A stretch of DNA of 64,000 nt, from NCBI RefSeq assembly GCF_002795245.1, contig NZ_PGVG01000011.1:154202-218201 (forward strand), written 5' to 3'. The stretch comes from Bradyrhizobium forestalis (GTDB lineage Bacteria > Pseudomonadota > Alphaproteobacteria > Rhizobiales > Xanthobacteraceae). Position 1 is the stretch's first letter; each line of letters begins with the position of its first letter. Positions 63,729 to 64,000 of the stretch are shown here, piece by piece. A program made the position numbers and the translations under genes. The notes beneath the pieces were generated by a model. It worked only from the letters and a program-made list of their open reading frames with translations, did no database searches and was not told the DNA's origin.

Positions 63729-64000
63729 CTATCTGCCGGATTCGGTTGCGCTCGAAATCCGAGTGCTTGCTCCGGGGCAATCGGCCTTGCGCTTTTCCTC
63801 ATTTTCTTCGTCTGCGCAATCGACCCCACCATTTGCGCTTGGAATTCCAGAGCTGCCTCCGGTTGCGAAAGGCCCTTTGGCGCTGCCTCCGCCACCACCA
63901 GACCCACCACCACCGGATCCGCCGTCACCGCCGGATGTCCCTCCGGCGCGAGATGATCCAGCCGAGCGACCGCCAGGTGCTCCCCCACCCCCTGATGACC
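63729..64000 (-). CDS. Partial ORF with Gly-rich stretch, C-terminal end
   Basis: A minus-strand frame enters from beyond the window and ends with TAG at 63729-63731. It encodes a Gly/Ser-rich run (GGTSGGDGGSGGGGSGGGGG), then GVDCADEENEEKRKADCPGA and STRISSATESGR. The two cysteines and the charged tail look protein-like. The opposite strand has a competing Pro-rich open frame over the same bases, so the coding strand is not certain. Confidence 0.4.
   Translation of the reverse strand, partial: SSGGGGAPGGRSAGSSRAGGTSGGDGGSGGGGSGGGGGSAKGPFATGGSSGIPSANGGVDCADEENEEKRKADCPGASTRISSATESGR

Noticed and set aside
1..64000. tRNA, rRNA, CRISPR array, insertion sequence, prophage or integrase
   Set aside because: Looked for on both strands by eye; no cloverleaf with CCA-end context, no regular spacer repeats, and no transposase or integrase motif was seen.

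Overview
The window is high-GC DNA from an alphaproteobacterium, most likely Bradyrhizobium or a close relative. The reasons are the gene order xoxF, cytochrome c, glutathione formaldehyde dehydrogenase, gfa, which I remember from Bradyrhizobium; two intergenic palindromes of a kind common in that genus; and the mix of Liv, Bug, CoxLMS-type, PQQ and hut modules. I saw no rRNA, tRNA, CRISPR array, phage or transposase, so this looks like ordinary chromosome. Names rest on motifs read by eye, without database searches.

Layout. 1-1441: tail of a Bug solute receptor and an AraC regulator. 1956-6130: a C1 oxidation operon (lanthanide-type methanol dehydrogenase XoxF, its cytochrome, then glutathione-linked formaldehyde oxidation). 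6131-6759: a gene-free stretch with a strong terminator. 6760-9526: a two-subunit molybdenum hydroxylase, followed by a truncated secreted ORF. 12985-9764 (minus): a truncated globin, a Rieske protein and a second PQQ dehydrogenase. 13124-15933: hydroxybutyryl-CoA dehydrogenase, and tungstate transport genes tupB and tupA that face each other. 16219-20135: an acidic low-complexity protein, a truncated TonB receptor and a GGDEF-EAL protein. 28500-20138 (minus): an eight-gene run of CoxMSL-type molybdenum hydroxylase plus a complete Liv importer, with a divergent TetR gene and two matching dyads between.

29378-36017: histidine utilisation genes, with hutIHU divergent from hutF-hutC around a perfect 20-bp palindrome. 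36123-39919: a NitT/TauT-type ABC transporter and an M20 amidohydrolase. 40098-41258: an MFS transporter. 41516-49795: two 947-residue winged-helix/STAND-ATPase regulators bracketing msrA, an osmC-like gene and a VOC gene. 49929-51824: an unknown gene and an AraC gene, both preceded by TAAC repeats at 10-bp spacing. 51989-54310: a cytoplasmic biotin/methionine sulfoxide reductase. 54782-62120: oxygen-independent ubiquinone genes ubiV, ubiU and ubiT, divergent ubiD/ubiX genes, a MIP18/SufT-type protein, a tandem DUF2249 protein and a multi-pass membrane protein. 62409-64000: a Crp/Fnr regulator, a small ORF and a partial Gly-rich ORF.

The window joins C1 and alcohol oxidation with lanthanide-type quinoproteins, several molybdenum enzymes, and quinone synthesis for low oxygen. 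The parts I find least explained are the twin STAND regulators with their conserved upstream dyad, and the second PQQ dehydrogenase, which lacks the vicinal cysteine pair and lies next to a Rieske protein.
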